Shown piece by piece: positions 14,639 through 22,298 of a stretch of 34,642 nucleotides of DNA (the first letter of the stretch is position 1; each line of letters begins with the position of its first letter). Source of the stretch: Mycobacterium sp. 1100029.7 (lineage in GTDB: Bacteria; Actinomycetota; Actinomycetes; Mycobacteriales; Mycobacteriaceae). Under the pieces are notes generated by a model that was given only the letters and a program-made list of their open reading frames with translations, searched no databases and was not told the DNA's origin. The translations under genes were made by a program, and so were the position numbers. The stretch spans positions 1 through 34,642 of the forward strand of contig NZ_LZSC01000060.1 of the NCBI RefSeq assembly GCF_001665235.1. The letters are read 5' to 3'.

Positions 14639-16207
14639 TTGGACACCGTACTTGGTGTATCGATGGCACCGACCGCAGTCCGGATGGTGCTGGTCGAGGG
14701 TGAAAACGGCGACGGTGCAACCGTCGACGAAGACAACTTCGACGTTGCGTCCGACGACGACGCCGCAACAGTCACCGCCGCCGACCAAGTGGTCTCGGCG
14801 ATCCTGGGGACCCAGGAAGGGGCGGCGCAGGGCGGCTATCAGCTCACATCCACCGGAGTGACCTGGACCGACCCCGTCGAGGCGGCCGCGCTCCGCGACG
14901 CCCTGGCCGCGCACAAGGTCGAGAACGTGATGTTGGTCTCGGCCTTCTTGGCCGCGGCCGCGCTAGCGCAAGCCGTCGGTAATGAAACGAATTACGCGCA
15001 GACCGCGCTGCTGTTCATCGAACCCGACACGGCGACGCTGGCCCTGGTCGACAGCGCCGACGGATCGATCGCCGACGTGCACCGCGAGGCATTGCCCGCC
15101 GACGACGACGCGGCCGTGGCCCGGCTGGCGTCGATGGTCTCTGAGGCTGAGGCGCTGGAAACGCGCCCCGGCGCGGTGTTCGTCGTCGGCTCCGGCGTCG
15201 ATGTGCCGCTGATCAAGCCGGCCCTGGAAGCCGCGACCACGCTGCCGCTGGCGATGCCCGAGGAGCCCGAGACCGCGCTGGCTCGCGGCGCGGCACTGGC
15301 CTCGGCGAACGCGCCGCTGTTCTCGTCATCCACCGCTGCCCAGGCATACGCGCAGGACCCCGGCACCGGCGCCATCGACCCGTTCGCCATCGCACCCGGC
15401 TATTTCGACGCCCCAGGCGTCGGCGAGGACGACGCCCTGGCGTACAGCGCCGTGCCCGACGACTTCTCCGAGGCGTACACCGGCGAGCACACCGCAGCCA
15501 CCGAGCTGGCCGACTACGGCGATCGCCGCTCGTTCGGCCTGGTCGGCAGCATCGTGGCGGCGATCTTCATCGTCGGCGTCGCGGCACTGGTCGTCTCGCT
15601 GGCCGTCGCGATTCGGCCCACGGCCGGCGTGCGACCCGCGCCCAGCCACAACATCGTCGCCCCGGCCACCGCGCCGGCGGCACCGGTAGCTCCCGCTCCG
15701 GCCGCTCCCGCACCGGCGCCGGCAGCTCCCGCGCCCGAAGCGGCCCCGGTGCCCGTGCCGCAGGAACCCGCACCGGTACCCGAGGCACCCGCCCCCGCCC
15801 CCGCTCCGGTCGCGGCACCGGCCCCCGCTCCGCCACCGGTCGCAGCACCGATCCCGGAGGCTCCGGCGCCGGCGCCCGTGCCGATTCCCGAAGCCCCGGC
15901 GCCCGCACCGCCGCCGGTCGCGGCACCCATTCCGATTCCGATCCCGTTGCCCATCCCGCCGATCATCGGCGGACCGATAGGCCCTGGCGGTGGCGGATAC
16001 CCCGGAGGCGGCGGATACCCCGGCGGCGGTGGATACCCGGGCCGCGGTGGTGAGGGCGGCGGCCACGGCGGCGGATTCCCCGGCGGTGGTGGCTTCCCGG
16101 GCGGCGGCCACGGCGGTGGCGGATTCCCCGGCGGTGGCGGATTCCCGGGTGGTGGTGGCGGCCACGGCGGTTTCGGTGGCGGTCACGGCGGGTTCGGCCA
16201 CCGGTAG
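14639..16207 (+). CDS. Rv0312-like (DUF7159-type) membrane protein with Ala-Pro and Gly-rich tail
   Basis: The protein has 522 residues. The TTG start at 14639 gives LDTVLGVSMAPTAVRMVLVEGEN, matching the paralogues, with GGAGGGG four to eight bases upstream. The N-terminal ~235 residues match the other two copies (AAHKVENVMLVSAFLAAAAL; VVGSGVDVPLIKPAL; EEPETALARGAALASANAPL). One membrane segment lies at about residues 300-325 (LVGSIVAAIFIVGVAALVVSLAVAI). The tail differs: ~110 residues of Ala-Pro repeats, likely an extended cell-wall-spanning rod, then GGYPGGGG and GGFPGGGG repeats. It lies 150 bp after the preceding paralogue, a tandem duplication whose tails have diverged. Confidence 0.75.
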   Translation: MDTVLGVSMAPTAVRMVLVEGENGDGATVDEDNFDVASDDDAATVTAADQVVSAILGTQEGAAQGGYQLTSTGVTWTDPVEAAALRDALAAHKVENVMLVSAFLAAAALAQAVGNETNYAQTALLFIEPDTATLALVDSADGSIADVHREALPADDDAAVARLASMVSEAEALETRPGAVFVVGSGVDVPLIKPALEAATTLPLAMPEEPETALARGAALASANAPLFSSSTAAQAYAQDPGTGAIDPFAIAPGYFDAPGVGEDDALAYSAVPDDFSEAYTGEHTAATELADYGDRRSFGLVGSIVAAIFIVGVAALVVSLAVAIRPTAGVRPAPSHNIVAPATAPAAPVAPAPAAPAPAPAAPAPEAAPVPVPQEPAPVPEAPAPAPAPVAAPAPAPPPVAAPIPEAPAPAPVPIPEAPAPAPPPVAAPIPIPIPLPIPPIIGGPIGPGGGGYPGGGGYPGGGGYPGRGGEGGGHGGGFPGGGGFPGGGHGGGGFPGGGGFPGGGGGHGGFGGGHGGFGHR

Positions 16208-16295
16208 TTTCGCGGCGGTCAGCTGTCACCTTCCGTTTGCCTCCCGCTCAACGGCGCGATGCAATTAGCTCATGGCGGCCACCTACACCAGACGT

Positions 16296-17621
16296 ATGCG
16301 ATGCACCGTCTTTGGCACTGGCTACCTGGGCGCCACGCACGCAGTGGGAATGGCCGAATTGGGACACGAGGTCATCGGCGTCGATATCGACCCGGGAAAG
16401 GTCGCCAAGCTCGCCGCGGGTGACATCCCGTTTTACGAGCCGGGCCTGCGCGAACTGCTGATCGACAATCTGGCCTCCGGCAGATTGCGCTTCACCACCG
16501 ACTACGAGTTGGCCGCCGACTTCGCCGATGTGCATTTCCTGGGCGTGGGCACGCCGCAGAAGAAGGGGCAGTACGGCGCCGACCTCTCCCACGTCCACGC
16601 CGTCATCGACAACCTCGTCCCCCGGCTGACCAGGTCGGCGGTGCTCGTCGGCAAATCGACTGTGCCGGTAGGCACGGCCGCGGAGTTGGTCGAGCGCGCC
16701 GCCGCGCTGGCGCCGGAGGGCGTCGACGTCGAAATCGCCTGGAACCCGGAATTCTTGCGGGAAGGGCACGCGGTGCATGACACGTTGGAACCGGACCGGA
16801 TTGTGCTTGGCATACAACAGGATTCGGTGCGCTCCGAAGCCGTCGTCCGCGAGCTGTACGGTCCGCTGCTCGACGCCGGCGTGCCCTTCCTGGTCACCGA
16901 TTTGCAGACCGCCGAACTGGTCAAAGTGTCGGCCAACGCCTTTCTGGCCACCAAGATTTCATTCATCAACGCGGTCTCCGAAGTATGCGAGGCGGCGGGT
17001 GCCGACGTCACGCTGCTGGCCGACGCACTGGGCTACGACACCCGGATCGGGCGCAAATTCCTCAACGCCGGACTGGGCTTCGGCGGCGGCTGCCTGCCCA
17101 AGGACATCCGGGCGTTCATGGCCCGCGCCGGAGAGCTCGGCGCCAACCAGGCGCTGACGTTTCTGCGCGAGGTGGACAGCATCAACATGCGCCGGCGCAC
17201 CAAAATGGTCGAGCTGGCCACCACCGCGTGTGGCGGAGCGCTGCTGGGTGCCAACATCGCCGTGCTCGGCGCGGCGTTCAAGCCGGAATCCGACGACGTG
17301 CGCGACTCGCCGGCCCTCAACGTCGCCGGACAACTGCAGCTCAACGGCGCCGCCGTCAACGTCTACGACCCGAAGGCGCTGGAAAACGCGCGCCGGCTGT
17401 TCCCGACGCTGAATTACGCGGTATCGGTCGCCGAAGCATGCGAGGGCGCGGACGCGGTCCTGGTGCTGACGGAATGGCAGGAGTTCGTCAACCTGGACCC
17501 GGACGACCTGGCCGACCGGGTACGGGCCCGGGTCGTCGTCGACGGACGCAACTGCCTGGATGCCGATCGCTGGACGCGGGCGGGCTGGCGGGTGTTCCGG
17601 CTCGGTGCACGGCGGCCCTAG
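16296..17621 (+). CDS. udgA: UDP-glucose 6-dehydrogenase
   Basis: The enzyme oxidises UDP-glucose to UDP-glucuronate with NAD. From the ATG at 16296 it has 441 residues and begins directly with the Rossmann strand (MRCTVFGTGYLG). An in-frame ATG eight codons upstream (16272) is an alternative; neither has a strong ribosome site. Visible features are GTGYLGATHAVGMAELGHEVIGV, the GTPQKKGQYGAD loop, STVPVGT, WNPEFLREG and the catalytic Cys266 in GFGGGCLPKD. The C-terminal domain begins with GAAFKPESDDVRDSPAL. The product feeds cell-envelope sugars. In M. tuberculosis (Rv0322) it directly follows dcd; here two Rv0312-like genes intervene. Confidence 0.9.
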   Translation: MRCTVFGTGYLGATHAVGMAELGHEVIGVDIDPGKVAKLAAGDIPFYEPGLRELLIDNLASGRLRFTTDYELAADFADVHFLGVGTPQKKGQYGADLSHVHAVIDNLVPRLTRSAVLVGKSTVPVGTAAELVERAAALAPEGVDVEIAWNPEFLREGHAVHDTLEPDRIVLGIQQDSVRSEAVVRELYGPLLDAGVPFLVTDLQTAELVKVSANAFLATKISFINAVSEVCEAAGADVTLLADALGYDTRIGRKFLNAGLGFGGGCLPKDIRAFMARAGELGANQALTFLREVDSINMRRRTKMVELATTACGGALLGANIAVLGAAFKPESDDVRDSPALNVAGQLQLNGAAVNVYDPKALENARRLFPTLNYAVSVAEACEGADAVLVLTEWQEFVNLDPDDLADRVRARVVVDGRNCLDADRWTRAGWRVFRLGARRP

Positions 17622-17646
17622 CTCGCTGGGCGAGTAGCCTGATCCC

Positions 17647-18402
17647 GTGGATTACGCGGCCGCATTTGTCGAGGAAAACCACGCTTTTGCTGAGCTTTTC
17701 CGCGACGTCGACGAGTCACAGCCGGTGCCGACCTGCCCGGGCTGGAACCTCAGTAAGCTGCTCCGCCATGTCGGGCGCGGCGATCGCTGGGCCGCCCAGA
17801 TCGTGCGCGATCGAATGGATCAGCCCCTCGACGTCCGCAGCGTCGAAGGTGGCAAGCCGCCACCGGATCCGGCCGACGCGATCTCCTGGCTGCAGGGGGG
17901 CGCGCAACGCCTGCTCGACGCGGTCGAGTTGTCGGGCGTCCAGACGCCGGTGTGGAGCTTTCTGGGGGAGCGGCCGGCGAACTGGTGGATCCGGCGCCGG
18001 CTGCACGAGACCGCGGTGCACCGCGCCGACGCGGCCATCGCGCTCGGGCGTGATTTCCCCCTGGCCCCCGCAATCGCGGCTGACGGGATCTCGGAGTTCC
18101 TCGAGCGGATCGCGATCCAGGCCGGCAGCAACGGCGCCCCGCTGCCCCTCGAGGACGGTAAGACGCTGCATCTGCACGCGACCGACCCCGACTTGGGCGA
18201 AGCCGGTGAATGGACCGTGCGCATCGACGGCGGCGCCATCACCTGGTCACACGAGCACGGCAAGGGCAGCGTGGCGCTGCGCGGCGCAGCCGGCGAGTTG
18301 CTGCTGACGATGGCTCGGCGAACTCCGCTCGCCGAGAGCGGTATCGAGATGTTCGGCGACGACACGGTGTGGCACAACTGGCTGGAGCGCACACCGCTCT
18401 AG
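17647..18402 (+). CDS. Maleylpyruvate isomerase / MDMPI-family mycothiol-type enzyme (Rv0332-like)
   Basis: The protein has 251 residues from a GTG start. It fits the DinB-like mycothiol-dependent maleylpyruvate isomerase family: CPGWNLSKLLRHVGRGDRW near residues 30-48 and RRRLHETAVHRADA near 117-129. These supply the His41, His120 and His125 expected to bind the metal, with Glu121 between. A C-terminal sterol-carrier-like beta domain follows (WTVRIDGGAITWSHEHGKG). The specific substrate is unknown; mycothiol use is inferred from the family and the genus. Position and length agree with M. tuberculosis Rv0332, two genes before rmlA. Confidence 0.8.
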   Translation: MDYAAAFVEENHAFAELFRDVDESQPVPTCPGWNLSKLLRHVGRGDRWAAQIVRDRMDQPLDVRSVEGGKPPPDPADAISWLQGGAQRLLDAVELSGVQTPVWSFLGERPANWWIRRRLHETAVHRADAAIALGRDFPLAPAIAADGISEFLERIAIQAGSNGAPLPLEDGKTLHLHATDPDLGEAGEWTVRIDGGAITWSHEHGKGSVALRGAAGELLLTMARRTPLAESGIEMFGDDTVWHNWLERTPL

Positions 18403-18454
18403 TTACGTCGGGGAAACGACGTGCTGGTTAGGGGCACACGGTAATTTGCAGATC

Positions 18455-18829
18455 ATGACCACTTCGGAGATCGCCACCGTGCTGGCTTGGCATGACGCCC
18501 TCAACACCGCCGACATCGACACCCTGGCGGCGTTGTCCAGTGACGATATCGAGATCGGTGACGCGCACGGAGCCGCCCAAGGCCACGAGGCGCTGCGCAC
18601 CTGGGCCGCCTCGCACCGGGTGACTACTGACCTCGGCCAGCTGTACGTGCACGACGGCGTGGTGGTGGCCGAACTGAAAGCCGCCGGCCCTGACGATTCG
18701 GGGCCAGCCCCCTACAGTGCGTTGGCGTTTCGGGTGGTCCACGATCGCGTCACCTCGGTCTTCCGTCATCAGGACGTGGCGGCGGCGCTGGCGGCTACCG
18801 AACTCACCGAGGCCGACCTGGTCAGCTAG
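18455..18829 (+). CDS. SnoaL/NTF2-like small protein (Rv0333-like)
   Basis: The protein has 124 residues from the ATG at 18455 (MTTSEIATVLAWHDALNTAD); the frame extends three codons further upstream without need. The opening helix with WHDALNTADIDTLAALSSDDIEIGD and the alternating strands (VHDGVVVAELKA; SALAFRVVHDRVTSVFRHQD) are typical of the cone-shaped NTF2/SnoaL fold used by many small hydrolases, isomerases and binding proteins. The ligand is unknown. It lies 16 bp before rmlA on the same strand. The length equals that of Rv0333, the gene before rmlA in M. tuberculosis, as I recall it. Confidence 0.75.
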   Translation: MTTSEIATVLAWHDALNTADIDTLAALSSDDIEIGDAHGAAQGHEALRTWAASHRVTTDLGQLYVHDGVVVAELKAAGPDDSGPAPYSALAFRVVHDRVTSVFRHQDVAAALAATELTEADLVS

Positions 18830-18845
18830 GGCATAGGAGCCGGAC

Positions 18846-19712
18846 ATGCGCGGAATCATCTTGGCCGGCGGGTCGGGCACCCGCCTGCATCCCATCACGA
18901 TGGGCATCAGCAAGCAGCTGTTGCCGGTCTACGACAAACCGATGATCTACTACCCGTTGTCCACCTTGATGATGGCCGGCATCCGCGACATCTTGGTGAT
19001 CACCACCCCGCACGACGCGCCCGGCTTTCAGCGACTACTCGGTGACGGCTCGCAATTCGGGATCAACCTCAGCTACATCAAGCAGGAAAAGCCCGACGGC
19101 CTGGCACAGGCTTTTGTCCTGGGCGCCAACCACATCGGAAACGAATGTGCGGCTTTGGTGTTGGGCGACAACATCTTCTACGGCCCAGGGTTGGGTACCA
19201 ACCTGAGTCGGTTCCAATCCATCGACGGCGGAGCGATTTTCGCGTACTGGGTGGCGAACCCGTCGGCCTACGGTGTCGTCGAGTTCAGCGGCGACGGCAT
19301 GGCGCTGTCACTCGAGGAGAAACCCGAAACGCCGAAGTCGAAGTATGCGGTGCCGGGTCTCTACTTCTACGACAACGAAGTCATCGAGATCGCCAAGAGT
19401 CTCAAGAAGTCGGCTCGTGGTGAATACGAAATCACCGACGTCAACCGGATTTATCTCAATCGTGGGCGTCTGGCGGTCGAGGTGATGGCCCGGGGCACCG
19501 CGTGGCTGGACACCGGTACCTTCGACTCGCTGCTGGATGCCAGCGATTTCGTCCGCACACTGGAACGTCGGCAAGGCCTGAAAGTCGGTGTCCCCGAAGA
19601 GGTTGCGTGGCGGCAGGGGTGGATCAGCGACGACGAGCTGGCCGCCCGTGCGCACTCGATGGTCAAGTCCGGCTACGGTGGTTACCTGCTGGAGTTGATG
19701 GAGCGGGGCTGA
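18846..19712 (+). CDS. rmlA: Glucose-1-phosphate thymidylyltransferase
   Basis: This is the first step of dTDP-L-rhamnose synthesis: glucose-1-phosphate plus dTTP gives dTDP-glucose. The rhamnose forms the linker between peptidoglycan and arabinogalactan, so the gene is expected to be essential. The protein has 288 residues, the M. tuberculosis RmlA length. It shows the signature GGSGTRLHPITMGISKQLLP, then YDKPMIYYPLSTLMMAGI, the LGDNIFYG Asp, EEKPETPKSKYAVPGLYFYD and the WLDTGTFDSLLDAS block. It follows the Rv0333-like gene at 16 bp. Its last 50 bp overlap the 3' end of the YibE/F gene on the other strand. Confidence 0.95.
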   Translation: MRGIILAGGSGTRLHPITMGISKQLLPVYDKPMIYYPLSTLMMAGIRDILVITTPHDAPGFQRLLGDGSQFGINLSYIKQEKPDGLAQAFVLGANHIGNECAALVLGDNIFYGPGLGTNLSRFQSIDGGAIFAYWVANPSAYGVVEFSGDGMALSLEEKPETPKSKYAVPGLYFYDNEVIEIAKSLKKSARGEYEITDVNRIYLNRGRLAVEVMARGTAWLDTGTFDSLLDASDFVRTLERRQGLKVGVPEEVAWRQGWISDDELAARAHSMVKSGYGGYLLELMERG

Positions 19713-20946
19713 CTGATTCGGTTTGGTAGCCCGGCTTGGCCAGCACCGCGGCGATCGCCGTCGTCAACGGAACCGACAGCGCCAGAGCGATTCCGCCGAC
19801 CGCGGAGCGCACCAGTTCAATGGCCACACTCTCGCTGATCAGCACGTCGCTCAGTGAGCGGTTGGCGACGCTGAACAGCAACAGCAGCGGCAGCGAGCTG
19901 CCGGCGTAGGCCAGCACCAGGGTGTACACCGTGCTGGCAATGTGATCGCGGCCCACCCGGATTGCGCTGACGAAGATGGTCCGCCGCGAGGTGTCACCGC
20001 CGACGTGGGCCAGCTCGAAGACCGTCGACGCCTGCGTCACCGTCACGTCGTTGAGCACACCGAGCGAGCCGATGATGAACCCGGCCAGCAGCAGCCCGCT
20101 GATCGACACACTGCCCAGATACGCGCTGACCGCGGAGTTCTGCTCATCCGAGAGGCCGGTCAAGTGAGCCACTTCGATTGCTGCCCAAGATAATCCGCCG
20201 GCCAGCAGCAACGACGACAGGGTGCCCAACAGCGCGGCGCTGGTGCGCAGGCTGACGCCGTGCGCGAGGTAGATGACCACATACAGAATCGCGGCCGACG
20301 CGACCAGGGACACCGGCACCGCCGGTGCGCCGTCGCGCAGGGCCGGCAATAGGAACACCACCAACACACCGAACGCGACCACGATCCCGACCAGTGCCAG
20401 CAGCCCGCGCCAGCGCGCGACGGCCACGATGACCACCGCGAAGGCCAGCGACAGCCCGATCAGCGACCAGCCGCGCTCGAAGTCGTAGAACGCGTACGTG
20501 GTGGCGCCCTGGGCGTCGACCTGCCGCACCACCCGGATGTGGTCACCCGCGGCGAACTGCGGCTGGCCGGGGCCGGGTGAGAATTCCAACAACGTCTTCG
20601 CCCCGGCATTGGGGCCGGAGTCGATAGCGACCACGGACTGCACGCAGCGACCGCTGCCCGGCACTCCCGGTTGCGGCGTCGTGGTCAGCACCTGGCTGGC
20701 CGAGGGGCTGCCGCAGTCCTCCAGGCCGCTGGACAGTACATGGGCGCGCTGCGTGCTCACCGCACCGCCGGCCGCGTTCTGGAACGGCATCGGGATGTCG
20801 ACGTGTTGGTGGCTCGGCCACAGCAGTGCCGCCCCGGCCAGCACGGCGATCCCGATCGCCACCAGCAGGCCCACGACGATTTTCGCGGGCAGCGGCTCGA
20901 ACGGGGATGGGCCCGACGACAAGTTGTGCGAGTGCGAGTGGGTCAC
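19663..20946 (-). CDS. YibE/F family multi-pass membrane protein
   Basis: The protein has about 427 residues from a GTG at 20946 (VTHSHSHNLSSGP). The upstream open frame is an antisense shadow of aspC. A His-rich N-terminus precedes a membrane anchor (IVVGLLVAIGIAVLAGAALL), then an extracytoplasmic domain with two Cys (LEDCGSPSAS; GSGRCVQSVV). About eight further membrane segments follow, with the family blocks FVVIVAVARWRG, SLGVLNDVTVTQASTVFEL and GRDHIASTVYTLVLAYAGSSLPLLL. Function is unknown, possibly export or transport. It starts 32 bp after aspC on the same strand, so it is probably co-transcribed. Its last ~17 codons lie antisense to the end of rmlA. Confidence 0.8.
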   Translation of the reverse strand: MTHSHSHNLSSGPSPFEPLPAKIVVGLLVAIGIAVLAGAALLWPSHQHVDIPMPFQNAAGGAVSTQRAHVLSSGLEDCGSPSASQVLTTTPQPGVPGSGRCVQSVVAIDSGPNAGAKTLLEFSPGPGQPQFAAGDHIRVVRQVDAQGATTYAFYDFERGWSLIGLSLAFAVVIVAVARWRGLLALVGIVVAFGVLVVFLLPALRDGAPAVPVSLVASAAILYVVIYLAHGVSLRTSAALLGTLSSLLLAGGLSWAAIEVAHLTGLSDEQNSAVSAYLGSVSISGLLLAGFIIGSLGVLNDVTVTQASTVFELAHVGGDTSRRTIFVSAIRVGRDHIASTVYTLVLAYAGSSLPLLLLFSVANRSLSDVLISESVAIELVRSAVGGIALALSVPLTTAIAAVLAKPGYQTESVSPAPSTPAGNHRSRT

Positions 20947-20978
20947 CCGCTCCACCGTAGAGGCGGTGGCGGCGCTAC

Positions 20979-22268
20979 CTACTGCCGATAGCTGCTCAGG
21001 AAGTTGCCCAGCCGGTCGATCGCGGCCGACAGATCCCGCGCCCACGGCAGTGTCACGATCCGCAGGTGATCCGGTGCGGGCCAGTTGAAGCCGGTGCCCT
21101 GAGTGACCAGGATCTTCTCCTGCAGCAGCAGATCCAGGACCAGCTGTTCGTCGTCGGCGATGTCGTAGACCTCGGGGTCCAATCGCGGAAACGCGTACAG
21201 CGCGCCGTCCGGCTTGACGCAGGAGACCCCGGGAATCTCGTTGAGCTTGGTCCAGGCGACGTCGCGCTGCTCGAGCAGCCGGCCGCCGGGCAGCACCAGG
21301 TCGTCGATGCTCTGGTAACCGCCGAGGGCGACCTGGATGGCGTGCTGTGCGGGAACGTTGGGGCACAGCCGCATGTTGGCCAACAGGCTGATGCCTTCGA
21401 TGAAGCTGCTGGCGTGGTCCTTGGGACCGGTGATCGCCAGCCAGCCCGCCCGATAGCCGGCGACCCGGTAGGCCTTCGACAGGCCGTTGAAGGTCAGGCA
21501 CAGCACGTCGGGGGCCAGCGTGGCCAGGCTGATGTGCTTGGCGTCGTCGTAGAGGATCTTGTCGTAGATCTCGTCGGCGAGCAGCATCAGCTGGTGCTTG
21601 CGCGCCAATTCGACCATCTGAGCCAGGATTTCGCGGCCGTAGACGGCGCCGGTGGGGTTGTTCGGATTGATCACGACGATGGCCTTGGTGCGCTCGGTGA
21701 TCTTCGACTCCATATCGACGATGTCGGGCTGCCAACCCTGGGTCTCGTCGCAGAGATAGTGCACCGGTGTGCCGCCGGCCAGCGACGTCGACGCCGTCCA
21801 CAGCGGATAGTCCGGCGACGGAATCAGCACCTGGTCGCCGTTGTCCAACAACGCCTGCAGGGTCATCGTGATCAGCTCGGAGACCCCGTTGCCCAGGTAT
21901 ACGTCGTCGACGTCGAAGCGGGGGAAGTCGTCGACCAACTCGTAACGGGTGACCACCGCGCGGCGGGCCGGCAGGATGCCTTTGGAATCCGAGTAGCCCT
22001 GGGCGTAGGGCAGGGCCTGGATCATGTCGCGCATGATCACGTCGGGCGCCTCGAAGCCGAACGGCGCCGGGTTTCCGATGTTCAGCTTGAGGATGCGGTG
22101 TCCCTCAGACTCCAGCCGTGCCGCGTGCTGATGCACCGGGCCGCGGATTTCGTACAGAACGTCCTGAAGCTTGGACGACTGCGCGAAGGTCCGCTGCCGG
22201 TGGTGGCCGGTGCTGTGCACGGGCACCTGGTGAGTGGTCACATCACCTATCGTGCCATCGCTGTCCAC
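20979..22268 (-). CDS. aspC: Aminotransferase class I, AspC (Rv0337c-like)
   Basis: This is a fold-type I PLP-dependent aminotransferase, annotated in M. tuberculosis as aspartate or alanine transaminase. The protein has 429 residues from a GTG, the same length as Rv0337c as I recall it. Visible are KLNIGNPAPFGFEAPD, YSDSKGILPARRAV, the substrate-side SPDYPLWTAS, NPNNPTGAVYG, ADEIYDKILYD, and the PLP lysine in FNGLSKAYRVAGYRAGW. RIVTLPW near the C-terminus carries the carboxylate-binding Arg. It starts 30 bp after the Fe-S reductase stop on the same strand and is followed by YibE/F at 32 bp, giving a three-gene transcript. Confidence 0.9.
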   Translation of the reverse strand: MDSDGTIGDVTTHQVPVHSTGHHRQRTFAQSSKLQDVLYEIRGPVHQHAARLESEGHRILKLNIGNPAPFGFEAPDVIMRDMIQALPYAQGYSDSKGILPARRAVVTRYELVDDFPRFDVDDVYLGNGVSELITMTLQALLDNGDQVLIPSPDYPLWTASTSLAGGTPVHYLCDETQGWQPDIVDMESKITERTKAIVVINPNNPTGAVYGREILAQMVELARKHQLMLLADEIYDKILYDDAKHISLATLAPDVLCLTFNGLSKAYRVAGYRAGWLAITGPKDHASSFIEGISLLANMRLCPNVPAQHAIQVALGGYQSIDDLVLPGGRLLEQRDVAWTKLNEIPGVSCVKPDGALYAFPRLDPEVYDIADDEQLVLDLLLQEKILVTQGTGFNWPAPDHLRIVTLPWARDLSAAIDRLGNFLSSYRQ

Positions 22269-22298
22269 TGATTTTTGCTGGTCGAAGCCAATCTGTGA

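Noticed and set aside
13814..14914. 366-residue antisense frame over the Gly-rich tail of the Rv0312-like gene
   Set aside because: It is a repeat mirror only, rich in Thr/Ala/Arg, with no start context.
19663..21801. 712-residue version of the YibE/F gene
   Set aside because: The first ~285 residues are an Arg-rich antisense shadow of aspC; family similarity starts at the GTG at 20946.
21066..22271. 401-residue open frame antisense to aspC
   Set aside because: It is a shadow of a clearly conserved aminotransferase; Val/Asp/Gln-rich without motifs.
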